From the NCBI GenBank assembly GCA_910589105.1, contig CAJUST010000010.1, positions 35,184 through 99,183 of the forward strand: a stretch of 64,000 nucleotides of DNA, written 5' to 3'. The first letter of the stretch is position 1. Each line of letters opens with the position of its first letter. The position numbers and the translations under genes are program-made. Source of the stretch: an uncultured Lachnospiraceae bacterium (GTDB lineage Bacteria > Bacillota > Clostridia > Lachnospirales > Lachnospiraceae). Under the pieces are notes generated by a model that saw nothing but the letters and a program-made list of their open reading frames with translations, was not told the DNA's origin and searched no databases. Positions 22,732-32,299 of this stretch are shown here, in pieces.

Positions 22732-25700
22732 TTATTTTATTTTGGGACTTTTCATTCCTGAATTTTTCAGTTTCTTTAACAAATTCCTTTTCTGTTTCTT
22801 GGAATATCCTTTTGCAGTGACTTTAATCCCTTTCGGCGTTCCTTTAAATGCGCCTTTCTTAATTGTCTTTAACGCCTTGCCCTCAATCTTAACATTCTTT
22901 AATTTCCTGCAATTCTGGAATGCGTTCGCTTCAATATATTTTACATTCGACCCTATCGTTACATTCTTTAAGCTCTTACAGTTTTTAAAGGCTCCTTTTT
23001 TAATGCCGACTACTTTACACTCTACGCCATTTATCTTAACTGTCTTTGGAATTTTCACTTTTTTGACTTTCTTACTGTCCGCCTTAGAGATGACTACTGT
23101 CCTTTGGGCGATATTATCAAACGTATAAGTGATTCCGTTTTGGCTGTCTTCTTTTATGCCAGCCAGAGGATCGGACTGCTCCTCCTCCAGCTTATCCCAT
23201 TTCGCATATAAAATAACGTCCTTTTTCACTTTTTCCGTCTTAAAACTAAATACGTTTTTAAAGTTCGGATCCGAGTACCAGTTATTAAATTTGTAACCGG
23301 TTTTCTGCATTGCTTTTGGAACCGGAACATATCCGTCATAGTAGATTGTCTGGTCCGCCGGAGCAGGGCTTCCGCCATTGGCTACGAATTTGGCTGTATA
23401 CTGTTTTGCCGACCACTTTGCCGTAAGCGTCACGTCTTGCGTCAACGGCTCCCCAAATCTATATTTTTCCTGCCCCTGATACCAGCCTGTAAAGTGATAA
23501 CCCGTCCGCGCCGGAGTTGGAACGTCTGTCTCTTTTACCGTTTCGCCCTTCGTAAATTCCACGCTTGTTTTTGAAACGGAACCGCCGTTTGCATTTAAGG
23601 ACAACGTTACTTTTTCCACTACAGGAGGAACTTCAAGCTCAACTTTTACAGTGACCGTTTTCTTTGCATCTTTATTATCCAATGACTGCACGGTAATTTC
23701 CGCTGTTCCTTCTCCTACAGCCGTTACCCTGCCGCCTTTTACAACAGCCACTCCCGTATCGCTGCTTTTCCATGTGATTTCGCGGTTCGTCGCATTCCTT
23801 GGCGTGATCTGCGGAATCAACACTTCCTGTTCTCCAATAGCTTTGAAAAGAATTTCCTCTTTGTCCAAAGTAATGTCTTCGACCGGAATTGTTGTATCCG
23901 TTCCCGTTCCCGTTATCGTAACCGTTACTGTTGCTGTCTCTGTTTTCGTCGGATCTGCGGCCGACGTTGCCGTGATTGTTGCCGTTCCATTTCCTACGGC
24001 TGTCACAGTTCCGTTTTCAACTGTCGCAACTTCCTCATTGCTGCTGCTCCATGTCACGCTCTGATCTGCGCCTTCCGGCTCTACCGTTGCCGTCAGCGTT
24101 TCTTGTTCGCCTTTGGCTGTCAGGCTTATGGTTTTCTTATCTAATTTTACTCCCGTCACCGGAACAGGATTTTCCCCTCCGCCCGTGATCGTTACCGTTA
24201 CTGTTGCTGTCTCTGTTTTCGTCGGATCTGCGGCCGACGTTGCCGTGATTGTTGCCGTTCCATTTCCTACGGCTGTCACAGTTCCGTTTTCAACTGTCGC
24301 AACTTCCTCATTGCTGCTGCTCCATGTCACGCTCTGATCTGCGCCTTCCGGCTCTACCGTTGCCGTCAGCGTTTCCTGTTCGCCTTTCGCTGTCAGGCTT
24401 ATGGTTTTCTTATTTAATTTTACTCCTGTTACCGGAACATCTGATTTTACCGGATACGTTACCGTCACTGTCATCTGCATTTTATCAGAAGACACCTCTA
24501 CATTTTTTACAATGCCTGCCGCATCGCTTCCGGTAGAAATATTCTCCTTAACCGTATTTTTAAAACTCTGTGTATCTGGGAATATAAACCCTTCATGCGC
24601 CACAAATGTCGTCGTTGCCGTATAAGCCGTATCCGCTTCAAATTTATCTCCTGCGGAAAGATTCGCGCCATCTGCGCTCCATACCGTCTTAACATCATAT
24701 GGCATTCCTGTAAAGTTCGCCATTGGCGTTAGGGAATCCAGTAAGTTTGTCAGATACGCATACCCATGCTCCTCACCATATTCCGTATCTAACTGATCCA
24801 AATCAATCCCTGTTTTCTGCGCAGCCGTCATATCCGCCCCGCTATAGAGCTTCACATCTGCAAGATAGCCATTTTCATATGTAAAATAGCGTTCATTTTT
24901 TCCTTCCATACATCCGATGGCAAACTTCTCCGATCTTTTTGACAGCCCGCCTGCAATTTTATCATTTACTTTATCTTCATCTCCTGCCGGTTCTGTCACT
25001 ACATGGCCGCCCACATAGAGCCGCGTCTTCCCGTTTCCGTCAAATACTGCAATTACATCTCTCCATTCTTCCACTGGATATGGGTTGATCTTATGATATG
25101 CAGTTTTCCAATCTGCCCCTGTACTGCCTCCCGTCGGGTTTGAATACAGATTTAAACCGGAACCATACGTATTATTGATTACATTGCTGGCATACTGGTA
25201 ATCCCCCTTGTTGACTAGCGCAAGATCAATATTATAGTCGGTTTGAAACTCATTCATATACAATTTAAAAGACATAACAAACGGCCCGTCGTCTTCTGTG
25301 CTTACGTTAAACTTGGCGTTTGCGCCATCATTTCCGGATGCCATTAAGCTGTCATTTAACGCCCATCTTCCATCTACAAATTTGATATATGGAGCGTTTG
25401 CCCCCGTATAATCCTTTCCGCTTTCCGCCCTCTTTGAAACTAATTCCGCTGGGTTTCTTGACCAGTCGCGGATTTCATCATGATGAACGGAATTTTCGTC
25501 TTTTGCAAGAACTGCCGCTGGGTTTGCAAAAGAATCCACTTCCGGCTCTACATAAGCAATCCTTGGAGCCGTAAGTTCCGTTTTCTCCACCGGCGTTTGG
25601 TTTTTCGTCCATTTCGCATACAAATCAAGCGCGCTTGTCACTTTTTCAGCATTCAAGTCAAACGCATTCGCATCTGTACAAGCCTGATCCTTATGCCAGC

Positions 25701-28700
25701 CCGTCAGTGTATAACCGTCTCTGACTGTAATTGCCGCATCAGCCGGAATGACAACGTTCGAATCATGCTTCACCTGAATTTCCAAAATCTCTGTATCTTC
25801 CGCCGTATAATTTCTATGCAACGTCACTTTATACTCATTGAGTTCCCATTTTGCATATAAAGTGATGGATTTTATCACTTTTTCAGTTGCAAAATCAAAT
25901 TTGCTCTCCTCCGAACATGAAGGAAGCTTATACCAGCCTGTCAGCGTATATCCCGTTTTTATAACGTCAGAAGGTTCCTCTGCAAGCGTGTTATATGTAA
26001 ACTCCTTTTCCGATATGGTAGGGTCTGTCTCCTTATCATTCCAATTAAAAGTCACTTTATATTTCTTCGGCTCTAATTTTGCATAAAGGGTCAAATCTTC
26101 CGTCACCGTTTCCGTAGAAATATTAAATAATGTCGTAAACGACGCTTCCCTATACCATCCAACTAACTGATCGTGTTCTCCCGTCGGATCTGGAGGCGAT
26201 GCGATCTTTTCCCCTTTCACAATATGCTGTACTGCTAATTGGGTAGTTCCATTCATAAAAGTAACTGTCCATGTATTGCTTGCATCCTCCCATTTTGCAT
26301 ATACCGTCATGTTTGCCGTTATATGCGTAGACGTTGTAAACGGCGTTGTATAGCTTTCATCTGTAAACCAGCCTACAAATACAAAATTTGCTTTTGTCGG
26401 GACTGGAAGGTTTTTAATTGTTTCATTATAATTGACTTCCACAGACGGCGTATCGCATACCGCCCCCTCGCCTGCCTGAAATGTCACTGTATGTTGTTCC
26501 GGAGTCCATTTCGCATATAATACCGTATGCGCTGAAATTACCTCAGTTTCAAACGAAAACGCATTGCCTGCACAGTCCTCCGTCTGGTACCAGCCGCCAA
26601 ATGTATAATGATCTCTTGACGGAGCAGCCGGAGCGCTTGCTTTGCCGCCGCATGTGATTGCCTGAGTATCAACCGTAGCGTCTGTTCCATCATTTTTCTT
26701 AAATGTCACTGTAGCTGTCCATTTTGCATACAAATCCCAATCTTTGCCTATAGCTGTGATTTCCGTACATTGTGTTCCGGTTAAGGCTTCCGCCTCATAC
26801 CATCCGGCAAACGTAACGCCGGATTTAGACGGAGTCGGCAGGGTAACGTTCTCTCCCTCGTCTAATGTTTTATCAGAAACGCTGACGCCAGTCTGATTAA
26901 CATGAAATGTCACATTCCACCGCTTGATCCATTTTGCTTTTAATGTAATATCTTCCGTCACTGCCGTATCAAAGTTATACTCAGCTTCCCCAGTATCTGT
27001 CGACAGATACCAATGTATAAAACGATAGCCTTCTCTTGTCGGATTTGACGGCTTCGTGGCCTTTCCCCCATGCGCCACTTCCTGTGAGCTGTCTCCTGAA
27101 AGCGCGCCGCCATCTGCATGAAATGTCACAGTATACTGTTTTAGTATCCAATGCGCATACAAATCCACATCTGATTCAACAGTGTATGCAGAAAAGTCGA
27201 TTTTATCTCCATTCTCTGCGGCTGTGTACCAACCGTCAAACGTATACCCTTCCCTTGTTGGAACAGCCGGCGCTGTAACATGTCCCGCGCTGTCTGCAGT
27301 TTGCGTAAATGATTCCGAAGATCCATCGTTCTTATGAAATGTAACTGTAATTACAGAAGGAGCGCTTACCTGAATCGAAATCGTCTTGTAAGTTGTTTTT
27401 TCATCCTTCGTTGCCGCAAATGTAACGTCAAATGTCTTACCAGACGCTTCTGTCGGCGGAGTCCATGTAAAAGCGCCTGTTTGGGCATCAAATCCCGCTC
27501 CTGTTAATGCAGTGAGATCTGTAACAACAGAAAGAGCCGCTCCATTTTCTGCCGCCAACTGGAAAGACAGTTCTTCCCCAACTCTGGCTTCCTGATTATC
27601 TGGAATTGTCGTAAATGCCGGATACCCCTCTGCAGTTTTATATACTTCCCATTCCCAGATGGCAACTGCTGACCATGCGCTCGTACTGCCTGAACCTCCC
27701 GGAGTAAGCGGAACAGATGCAAGCATTTTTGTCACATTAATCTTTAGATACTTTGCCTGAATTGGCGCGCTTAAGACAATCGTTTCATCTTTATCCTGAT
27801 TTGAATAGCCCTGCGCCTTATCTTTTACATAAACTTTTGTCCAAGCAGTTCCGTCTTGGGACGCCTCAATATAGTATCTGACCGCATTTCCACACTCCCA
27901 ATGAATATTAAAACGCTGAATTGTCTGAATCTCGCTCCATGCAAGCTGCGCCCAAACTGGTGAACCATCTTCAGGCATAATCCAATCTTGCGCTTTATGG
28001 CTGTTTACATCCAAGCTGCTATCTCCCCAAACAGCAGACGCCCATTTATCACCCATTGCCCCATTATTCATTTTATTCGCTGGATGGTCTTGCTTTTCTA
28101 TGCTGCTTGCTGTCGCTGTAGCGTTACGGGCTATATTGCTTCTGGTTACCGTCACTTGCACTGTATCGTTTTTTGTGGGATCCTCCACAGATTTTGCTGT
28201 AATCACTGCATTTCCCAACCCTTTAGCCGTTACGGCTCCTCTTGTGGAAACTGTGGCAACTGCCGGATTGCTCGATTCCCACTCTACTGCCGGATTTGCA
28301 GTCTCAGGCTGAACAGATGCTGTCAGTGATTTAGGCGTTCCATTAATTTCACTCTCATCAAACGCAAGTGTTTCCGGCGTAACCGCCACGTTCTCCACTG
28401 GCGCAAAATTGCTTTGCAACCCGCAAATTTCAATCTCTGCGATTGTAATTCTTCTCAATGACTTGGCATATGGATTCATTTTATTAAACCGAAAACGCAC
28501 ATAACGTTTTAATGTATCTGTTTTTACATTTGTTACATTATCCCCTGTTCCGTTATCAGCAATCTCAGATAGAATCGTATGTAACTTGTGTGGATGGGAA
28601 GCCTCATCACTTTCAGGCCGTTTTACTTCCACAACGGTTCCCCAACTGCCTTCGTCTCCTGTATCACTTGTTTCAATTACATAATCCGTCGCCCATGCTT

Positions 28701-29775
28701 TTGCATGAAATTTCAACTCCATAGAAGTAAATATTGTTTTATTTGCTTCCAAATCTATCGTCAGCCATTGTTGTTCTACTCCTGATAATTCTGCTCCGTT
28801 TCCATCAATCAATTCCGCGCTTTGCCATGCATCGTTAGAATTTGAGCCTGTATGCGCACTGTCATTGCCATCGACTGCCAATCCCGGGTCTGTAAAAGTT
28901 GATGAAGCAGTAACTGTTTTACCCCGCGCCACATTATAGGTCAGTACAATTTTAGGCATCATATTTTCTGTTGCGTTATCTAGATTTTCAACCCCTTCCT
29001 TACTGACAAAATAATGCTCTCTTTTCGACGATTCATTTACCGCCAAAGTAATTTCAGACGTATTTTCCGTAAGCGCATCTGCCAATAGGTCAGTAATATC
29101 CGTTTCCACTATTTCTCCACTCACGGCTGTATTTTTTGTTCCATTTGTATATGGGCCAATATCATTCACCCCATTCTCCAGCATATATTCTGCCGACTCT
29201 TTATATGGAGTAAATTCCGGAATGGCATTGTTATTTTGTTGATAAAACCAATCCCGTACACTGTTTCTTGTAGCAGTTGCTTCAGTCCATTCCAACGGAG
29301 AAACATTAGCAACCCTTAATTTATCTGTATCACCTTGCGCTCCAAACATTCCTCCACTCGATCTAAAACCTGCCAATGCAAGGCTGAGTTTCGCTGACTT
29401 AATAGAATCTTTATTATTTTTCAGGCTTTCAGGTATACTAAATTTCAAAAGCGTAATTTTTGAATCTACATTTGAAGTGGCTTTTAACTCCTGTTCTGCA
29501 AAAGCTCCAGAAGTATTTGGATTATCCTTACAACGTTCATTTCCCATCGTTAATACCCATTGATCTCCATGGGACGTCGTTGGTTCATTGCCCCACCCCT
29601 TTAAAGAAGTATCCTCCGAAACCAAAATTTCAGAAGGCGGCTGTTGCCCCACCCCACTAATTTCAGCAGTTACTAAATTATCCGCTGCAATAGCTTCAAT
29701 CGGAACTGCCGTAATAACTGAACTCAAAACTAATACGGCAGCCAATGTTCCCGATATTATTTTTTTCCATTTCAT
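22732..29775 (-). CDS. Giant secreted adhesin-like surface protein
   Basis: A 2347-residue secreted protein with no catalytic domain that I can recognise. Order: signal peptide (~1-32); a beta domain; F5/8 type C (discoidin, CBM32-like) domain (~279-455); BIG_2 Ig-like domain (~459-545); second F5/8 type C domain (~549-718); Ig-like domain (~719-805); eight Listeria-Bacteroides (InlB B-type) repeats (~812-1392), each ending like LYAKW; LamG-like domain (~1395-1672); the small beta domain also found in the sialidase; three BIG_2 domains (~1780-2045), two nearly identical; two more Listeria-Bacteroides repeats; and a Lys-rich BspA-like LRR tail ending PKIK. No LPXTG. GAAAGGAG precedes the ATG. 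The make-up suggests binding of host glycans or matrix. A terminator follows directly. Confidence 0.9.
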   Translation of the reverse strand: MKWKKIISGTLAAVLVLSSVITAVPIEAIAADNLVTAEISGVGQQPPSEILVSEDTSLKGWGNEPTTSHGDQWVLTMGNERCKDNPNTSGAFAEQELKATSNVDSKITLLKFSIPESLKNNKDSIKSAKLSLALAGFRSSGGMFGAQGDTDKLRVANVSPLEWTEATATRNSVRDWFYQQNNNAIPEFTPYKESAEYMLENGVNDIGPYTNGTKNTAVSGEIVETDITDLLADALTENTSEITLAVNESSKREHYFVSKEGVENLDNATENMMPKIVLTYNVARGKTVTASSTFTDPGLAVDGNDSAHTGSNSNDAWQSAELIDGNGAELSGVEQQWLTIDLEANKTIFTSMELKFHAKAWATDYVIETSDTGDEGSWGTVVEVKRPESDEASHPHKLHTILSEIADNGTGDNVTNVKTDTLKRYVRFRFNKMNPYAKSLRRITIAEIEICGLQSNFAPVENVAVTPETLAFDESEINGTPKSLTASVQPETANPAVEWESSNPAVATVSTRGAVTAKGLGNAVITAKSVEDPTKNDTVQVTVTRSNIARNATATASSIEKQDHPANKMNNGAMGDKWASAVWGDSSLDVNSHKAQDWIMPEDGSPVWAQLAWSEIQTIQRFNIHWECGNAVRYYIEASQDGTAWTKVYVKDKAQGYSNQDKDETIVLSAPIQAKYLKINVTKMLASVPLTPGGSGSTSAWSAVAIWEWEVYKTAEGYPAFTTIPDNQEARVGEELSFQLAAENGAALSVVTDLTALTGAGFDAQTGAFTWTPPTEASGKTFDVTFAATKDEKTTYKTISIQVSAPSVITVTFHKNDGSSESFTQTADSAGHVTAPAVPTREGYTFDGWYTAAENGDKIDFSAYTVESDVDLYAHWILKQYTVTFHADGGALSGDSSQEVAHGGKATKPSNPTREGYRFIHWYLSTDTGEAEYNFDTAVTEDITLKAKWIKRWNVTFHVNQTGVSVSDKTLDEGENVTLPTPSKSGVTFAGWYEAEALTGTQCTEITAIGKDWDLYAKWTATVTFKKNDGTDATVDTQAITCGGKASAPAAPSRDHYTFGGWYQTEDCAGNAFSFETEVISAHTVLYAKWTPEQHTVTFQAGEGAVCDTPSVEVNYNETIKNLPVPTKANFVFVGWFTDESYTTPFTTSTHITANMTVYAKWEDASNTWTVTFMNGTTQLAVQHIVKGEKIASPPDPTGEHDQLVGWYREASFTTLFNISTETVTEDLTLYAKLEPKKYKVTFNWNDKETDPTISEKEFTYNTLAEEPSDVIKTGYTLTGWYKLPSCSEESKFDFATEKVIKSITLYAKWELNEYKVTLHRNYTAEDTEILEIQVKHDSNVVIPADAAITVRDGYTLTGWHKDQACTDANAFDLNAEKVTSALDLYAKWTKNQTPVEKTELTAPRIAYVEPEVDSFANPAAVLAKDENSVHHDEIRDWSRNPAELVSKRAESGKDYTGANAPYIKFVDGRWALNDSLMASGNDGANAKFNVSTEDDGPFVMSFKLYMNEFQTDYNIDLALVNKGDYQYASNVINNTYGSGLNLYSNPTGGSTGADWKTAYHKINPYPVEEWRDVIAVFDGNGKTRLYVGGHVVTEPAGDEDKVNDKIAGGLSKRSEKFAIGCMEGKNERYFTYENGYLADVKLYSGADMTAAQKTGIDLDQLDTEYGEEHGYAYLTNLLDSLTPMANFTGMPYDVKTVWSADGANLSAGDKFEADTAYTATTTFVAHEGFIFPDTQSFKNTVKENISTGSDAAGIVKNVEVSSDKMQMTVTVTYPVKSDVPVTGVKLNKKTISLTAKGEQETLTATVEPEGADQSVTWSSSNEEVATVENGTVTAVGNGTATITATSAADPTKTETATVTVTITGGGENPVPVTGVKLDKKTISLTAKGEQETLTATVEPEGADQSVTWSSSNEEVATVENGTVTAVGNGTATITATSAADPTKTETATVTVTITGTGTDTTIPVEDITLDKEEILFKAIGEQEVLIPQITPRNATNREITWKSSDTGVAVVKGGRVTAVGEGTAEITVQSLDNKDAKKTVTVKVELEVPPVVEKVTLSLNANGGSVSKTSVEFTKGETVKETDVPTPARTGYHFTGWYQGQEKYRFGEPLTQDVTLTAKWSAKQYTAKFVANGGSPAPADQTIYYDGYVPVPKAMQKTGYKFNNWYSDPNFKNVFSFKTEKVKKDVILYAKWDKLEEEQSDPLAGIKEDSQNGITYTFDNIAQRTVVISKADSKKVKKVKIPKTVKINGVECKVVGIKKGAFKNCKSLKNVTIGSNVKYIEANAFQNCRKLKNVKIEGKALKTIKKGAFKGTPKGIKVTAKGYSKKQKRNLLKKLKNSGMKSPKIK
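23894..24439 (-). repeat. Near-identical tandem duplication of a BIG_2 domain (273-base period)
   Basis: The segment beginning near 23921 recurs 273 bases (91 codons) later at 24194 with only a handful of base changes. Both code for a domain carrying KKTISLTAKGEQETLTATVE. A third BIG_2 copy next to them is diverged, so this pair is a recent duplication and a site for expansion or contraction. Confidence 0.88.
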
Positions 29776-30136
29776 TTTTCATGCTCCTTTCAAAACTCCA
29801 TCAGATTCCATTCTTTTCTTATTGCAAATAATTCAAATTCCGCGGATTTTTCCCCTCCTCTCCCGTTGTATTTCACAGCTTTTCCGCAGTCTGTAAAATT
29901 CCGTCTATATATATCAACCATTTTATCACGAATTTTTTGCATTGTTTATAGTGATAATTCACAAAATTTTAACATTTCTTTTGTTTAAAATTAAATCCTG
30001 TATTTTCCCAAATCCCTCTGTAAAACAGATTTTTGCCATATTCCCTTCTTTAATTAAAGTTATTATCCTCTTTTTTTCGTTGTATTCTTCAAATCGCGGA
30101 GTTTTCTTTTGAAACTTCCGCATTAAAAAGAATTAT
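29776..30136. other. Intergenic region between divergent genes
   Basis: About 360 AT-rich bases. On the minus strand an extended -10 (TGATAAAAT, plus strand ATTTTATCA near 29920-29928) could drive the surface protein gene. I see no ORF or strong structure. Confidence 0.4.
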
Positions 30137-30165
30137 TTGACGATAGCCGGATACTGCTATAAGAT
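30137..30165 (+). promoter_or_regulatory. Promoter of the XRE regulator gene
   Basis: TTGACG, 17 bases, TAAGAT, 35 bases before the start codon. Confidence 0.7.
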
Positions 30166-30199
30166 AGAATGAAAGATTGATTTTTAACTGGAGGTAAAA

Positions 30200-30526
30200 A
30201 TGAAAAACGAAACCATCGCAAAAGCGCTGAAAGAATCCCGAAAACAAAACGCCCTTTCTGTCAAAGAAGTAGCCGCAAGGCTGCATGATAAATCCTTAGA
30301 CTTTTCTGAAAAAACCATCTATGGATGGGAAAATGGCCAGTCACAGCCAAACGCTGACACCCTGCTTATTTTATGTGAAATCTATAATATCCACAATATC
30401 CTTGGAACGTTTGGCTACATAGAAAAACAACCTTTAGAAATTACACACTTTGAGGAATCCTTGATTGTCCGCCTGCGGGAGCATCCTGAAATGCTGGAAG
30501 CGATTAAAAAGCTTCTGGACTTATAA
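30200..30526 (+). CDS. Small XRE-family (Cro/CI-type HTH) regulator
   Basis: A 108-residue protein with an N-terminal helix-turn-helix (~7-65: ALKESRKQNALSVKEVAARL then KTIYGWENGQSQPNADTLLIL) and a short C-terminal helical part likely for dimerisation. TGGAGGT precedes the ATG. It stands alone between a divergent surface protein gene and the spoIIA operon on the opposite strand. Its target is unknown; the adjoining giant surface protein is a possibility by position only. Confidence 0.88.
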   Translation: MKNETIAKALKESRKQNALSVKEVAARLHDKSLDFSEKTIYGWENGQSQPNADTLLILCEIYNIHNILGTFGYIEKQPLEITHFEESLIVRLREHPEMLEAIKKLLDL

Positions 30527-30527
30527 T

Positions 30528-30630
30528 AAAAAAAGGGCTGTCGCAAAATACACGCTGTATACAAAACATGGCCCACATAGATCTCCACATATTGTATATA
30601 AGCCTGCAGTTTGCAGCAGCCCCGTTTTTC
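30528..30630. repeat. Dispersed palindromic element, copy A (also acts as terminator)
   Basis: Ends AAAAAAAGGGCTGTCGCAAA and the near-complement TTTGCAGCAGCCCCGTTTTT enclose a ~60-base centre with GCTGTATAC and GTATATAAGC. Copies B (38587-38690) and C (62335-62376) share the ends. U-runs on both strands make it a bidirectional terminator for the XRE gene and sigF. Confidence 0.8.
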
Positions 30631-30693
30631 TTTTCATCACGTATGCTAGGCATTACGGAAATTTCCTTTTTTCATACATATTTTTACGAATGA

Positions 30694-31416
30694 TCACCTC
30701 TCGCTTGCCCGTTTCATACGCATTAAAATTTTACGCTCCATACGGGACACCTGAACTTGGCTGACGCCAAGCTGTTTTGCAACTTGCGACTGAGTCATAT
30801 CCTTGAAATACCGCAGTTCAATCAATTCTTTCTCCCGCTCCTCCAACTCGCTTAAAAGCTGCTCTAACAACAAGTGGTTCACCAATTCTTCCGTCTTTGG
30901 CATTCCGCCTCCCGACACCTGATCGACCAAATACAGTTCACTGTCTCCAGACTGGTAAACCGGCTGGTAAATCGATCCGACTTCCTCATTCGCTTCCATC
31001 GCCTCCACAATTTCTTCCACGCTTAAACCGATTTCCTCAGAAATTTCCTGTAAAGACGCCTCCCGTCCAAATTGCTGGGACAGCTTGTCCGATGCTTTTT
31101 TTACCTTCCAGCCATTTTCTTTTAACGAGCGGGATACTTTCATCATACTGCTGTCTCTTAAGAAACGCTTCATCTCCCCTAAAATCATAGGGCACGCATA
31201 TGTAGAAAATTTTACCTCATAAGCAATGTCAAACTTATCAATCGCTTTCATCAGCCCGATACAGCCAATTTGGAACAATTCCTCCCTGTCATGCCAACGG
31301 TGTTCAAACCTGCGTACAATACTCCAAACCAATCCCAAATTGTCTGAAATCAGCTTTTCCCTTGCCCATTTATCCCCTTCGTGCGCCTGTTTAATTAGAG
31401 CCGTCACCGCATCCAT
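30694..31416 (-). CDS. sigF: Sporulation sigma factor F
   Basis: The 240-residue forespore sigma factor, held by SpoIIAB until septation. Region 2 is complete (GLVWSIVRRFEHR, EELFQIGCIGLMKAIDKFD), region 3 lies at ~110-150, and region 4 has the HTH TQSQVAKQLGVSQVQVSRMERKIL. Place as third gene after spoIIAA and spoIIAB, overlapping spoIIAB by 26 bases, fixes its identity over SigG or SigB. There is no spoVA gene directly downstream; copy A of the palindromic element ends the operon. Confidence 0.97.
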   Translation of the reverse strand: MDAVTALIKQAHEGDKWAREKLISDNLGLVWSIVRRFEHRWHDREELFQIGCIGLMKAIDKFDIAYEVKFSTYACPMILGEMKRFLRDSSMMKVSRSLKENGWKVKKASDKLSQQFGREASLQEISEEIGLSVEEIVEAMEANEEVGSIYQPVYQSGDSELYLVDQVSGGGMPKTEELVNHLLLEQLLSELEEREKELIELRYFKDMTQSQVAKQLGVSQVQVSRMERKILMRMKRASER

Positions 31417-31852
31417 CTTGATTTCCGTCTTCCTTTGCCCCGATTTTCTTTCTCATTGTCACTTTCGTCCCAACCCCCACTTTGGACTCAACCTGCATAT
31501 CGTCCATAAAAACTTCCATAAACGCAAACCCCATGCCAGAACGTTCCAACTCCGGCTTTGTCGTATAAAACGGTTCCATCGCTTTTTTCACGTCCTCCAT
31601 GCCCACGCCTTTGTCCTCAACTGTAATTTCCGCCGTGTCTCCTTCTAATATGCACGTTACATACACTTTGCCCCCGCCGCTTTCATAGCCATGGATAATC
31701 GCATTTGTCACCGCCTCTGAAACTGCAGTTTTCACGTCCGCAACTTCATCTAACGTAGGATCTAACTGTGTCAGGAAAGCAGCCACTGTCACTCTGGCAA
31801 AACCCTCATTGACTGATTTTGCATCAAATTCTACCCGCATTTCGTTTTTCAT
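31391..31852 (-). CDS. spoIIAB: Anti-sigma F factor SpoIIAB (kinase)
   Basis: A GHKL-type Ser kinase that binds sigma F and phosphorylates SpoIIAA. I chose the ATG at 31852 (MKNEMRVEFDAKS), which has GGAGG upstream and gives 153 residues, near the family length; a longer frame back to 31894 overlaps spoIIAA and adds residues absent from the family. The N box is DVKTAVSEAVTNAIIHGY, with ATP-binding DKGVGMEDV and RSGMGFAFME. Confidence 0.96.
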   Translation of the reverse strand: MKNEMRVEFDAKSVNEGFARVTVAAFLTQLDPTLDEVADVKTAVSEAVTNAIIHGYESGGGKVYVTCILEGDTAEITVEDKGVGMEDVKKAMEPFYTTKPELERSGMGFAFMEVFMDDMQVESKVGVGTKVTMRKKIGAKEDGNQDGCGDGSN

Positions 31853-31874
31853 TCCTGTTTTCCTCCGCTTTTTC

Positions 31875-32204
31875 TCACTCACACTCCCCGCCAAAATCTG
31901 ACGGGATCTGAATTATCTTATGCAGACCGGAAACAATAAAAATTTTCTGAATCCGTTCGTTTAAGTGCTCTGCCAAGACTTCTCCCCCGCTGTATCCCAT
32001 ATTTTTACATCTGCCAATCAATACCCCGATTCCGGAACTGTCCATAAACTCCGTTCCCGAAAAATCAAAGATAAGCCTGCGTATGTGATACGCGCCAATT
32101 AATAAATCCGCCTCCCTCCGTAATTGTTCCGCGCAATGATGGTCTACCTCTTTCGGCATTGAAATCCGCATACATCCATCTTTCAACTGATATTTACATT
32201 CCAT
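31875..32204 (-). CDS. spoIIAA: Anti-anti-sigma factor SpoIIAA
   Basis: A 109-residue STAS-domain protein. The phosphorylation site lies in FMDSSGIGVLIGR (Ser56/Ser57; B. subtilis Ser58 by alignment from memory). In its unphosphorylated form it releases sigma F from SpoIIAB. First gene of the operon, with GGAAAGGAAGGG before the ATG. A sigma-H type promoter would be expected; I could not find a convincing one in the short gap. Confidence 0.96.
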   Translation of the reverse strand: MECKYQLKDGCMRISMPKEVDHHCAEQLRREADLLIGAYHIRRLIFDFSGTEFMDSSGIGVLIGRCKNMGYSGGEVLAEHLNERIQKIFIVSGLHKIIQIPSDFGGECE

Positions 32205-32237
32205 ATAACCCTTCCTTTCCCAATCGCTTGTCCAATA

Positions 32238-32278
32238 GAAAAAGACGCAGGCTTATACTATAAGCCTAACGTCTTTTG
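32238..32278 (-). terminator. Terminator after the TPR protein gene
   Basis: AAAAGACG...CGTCTTTT encloses AGGCTTATACTATAAGCCT; on the minus strand it runs into TTTTTC. It separates the TPR gene from spoIIAA. Confidence 0.82.
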
Positions 32279-32299
32279 TACATTCCTAAATTACCGGAT

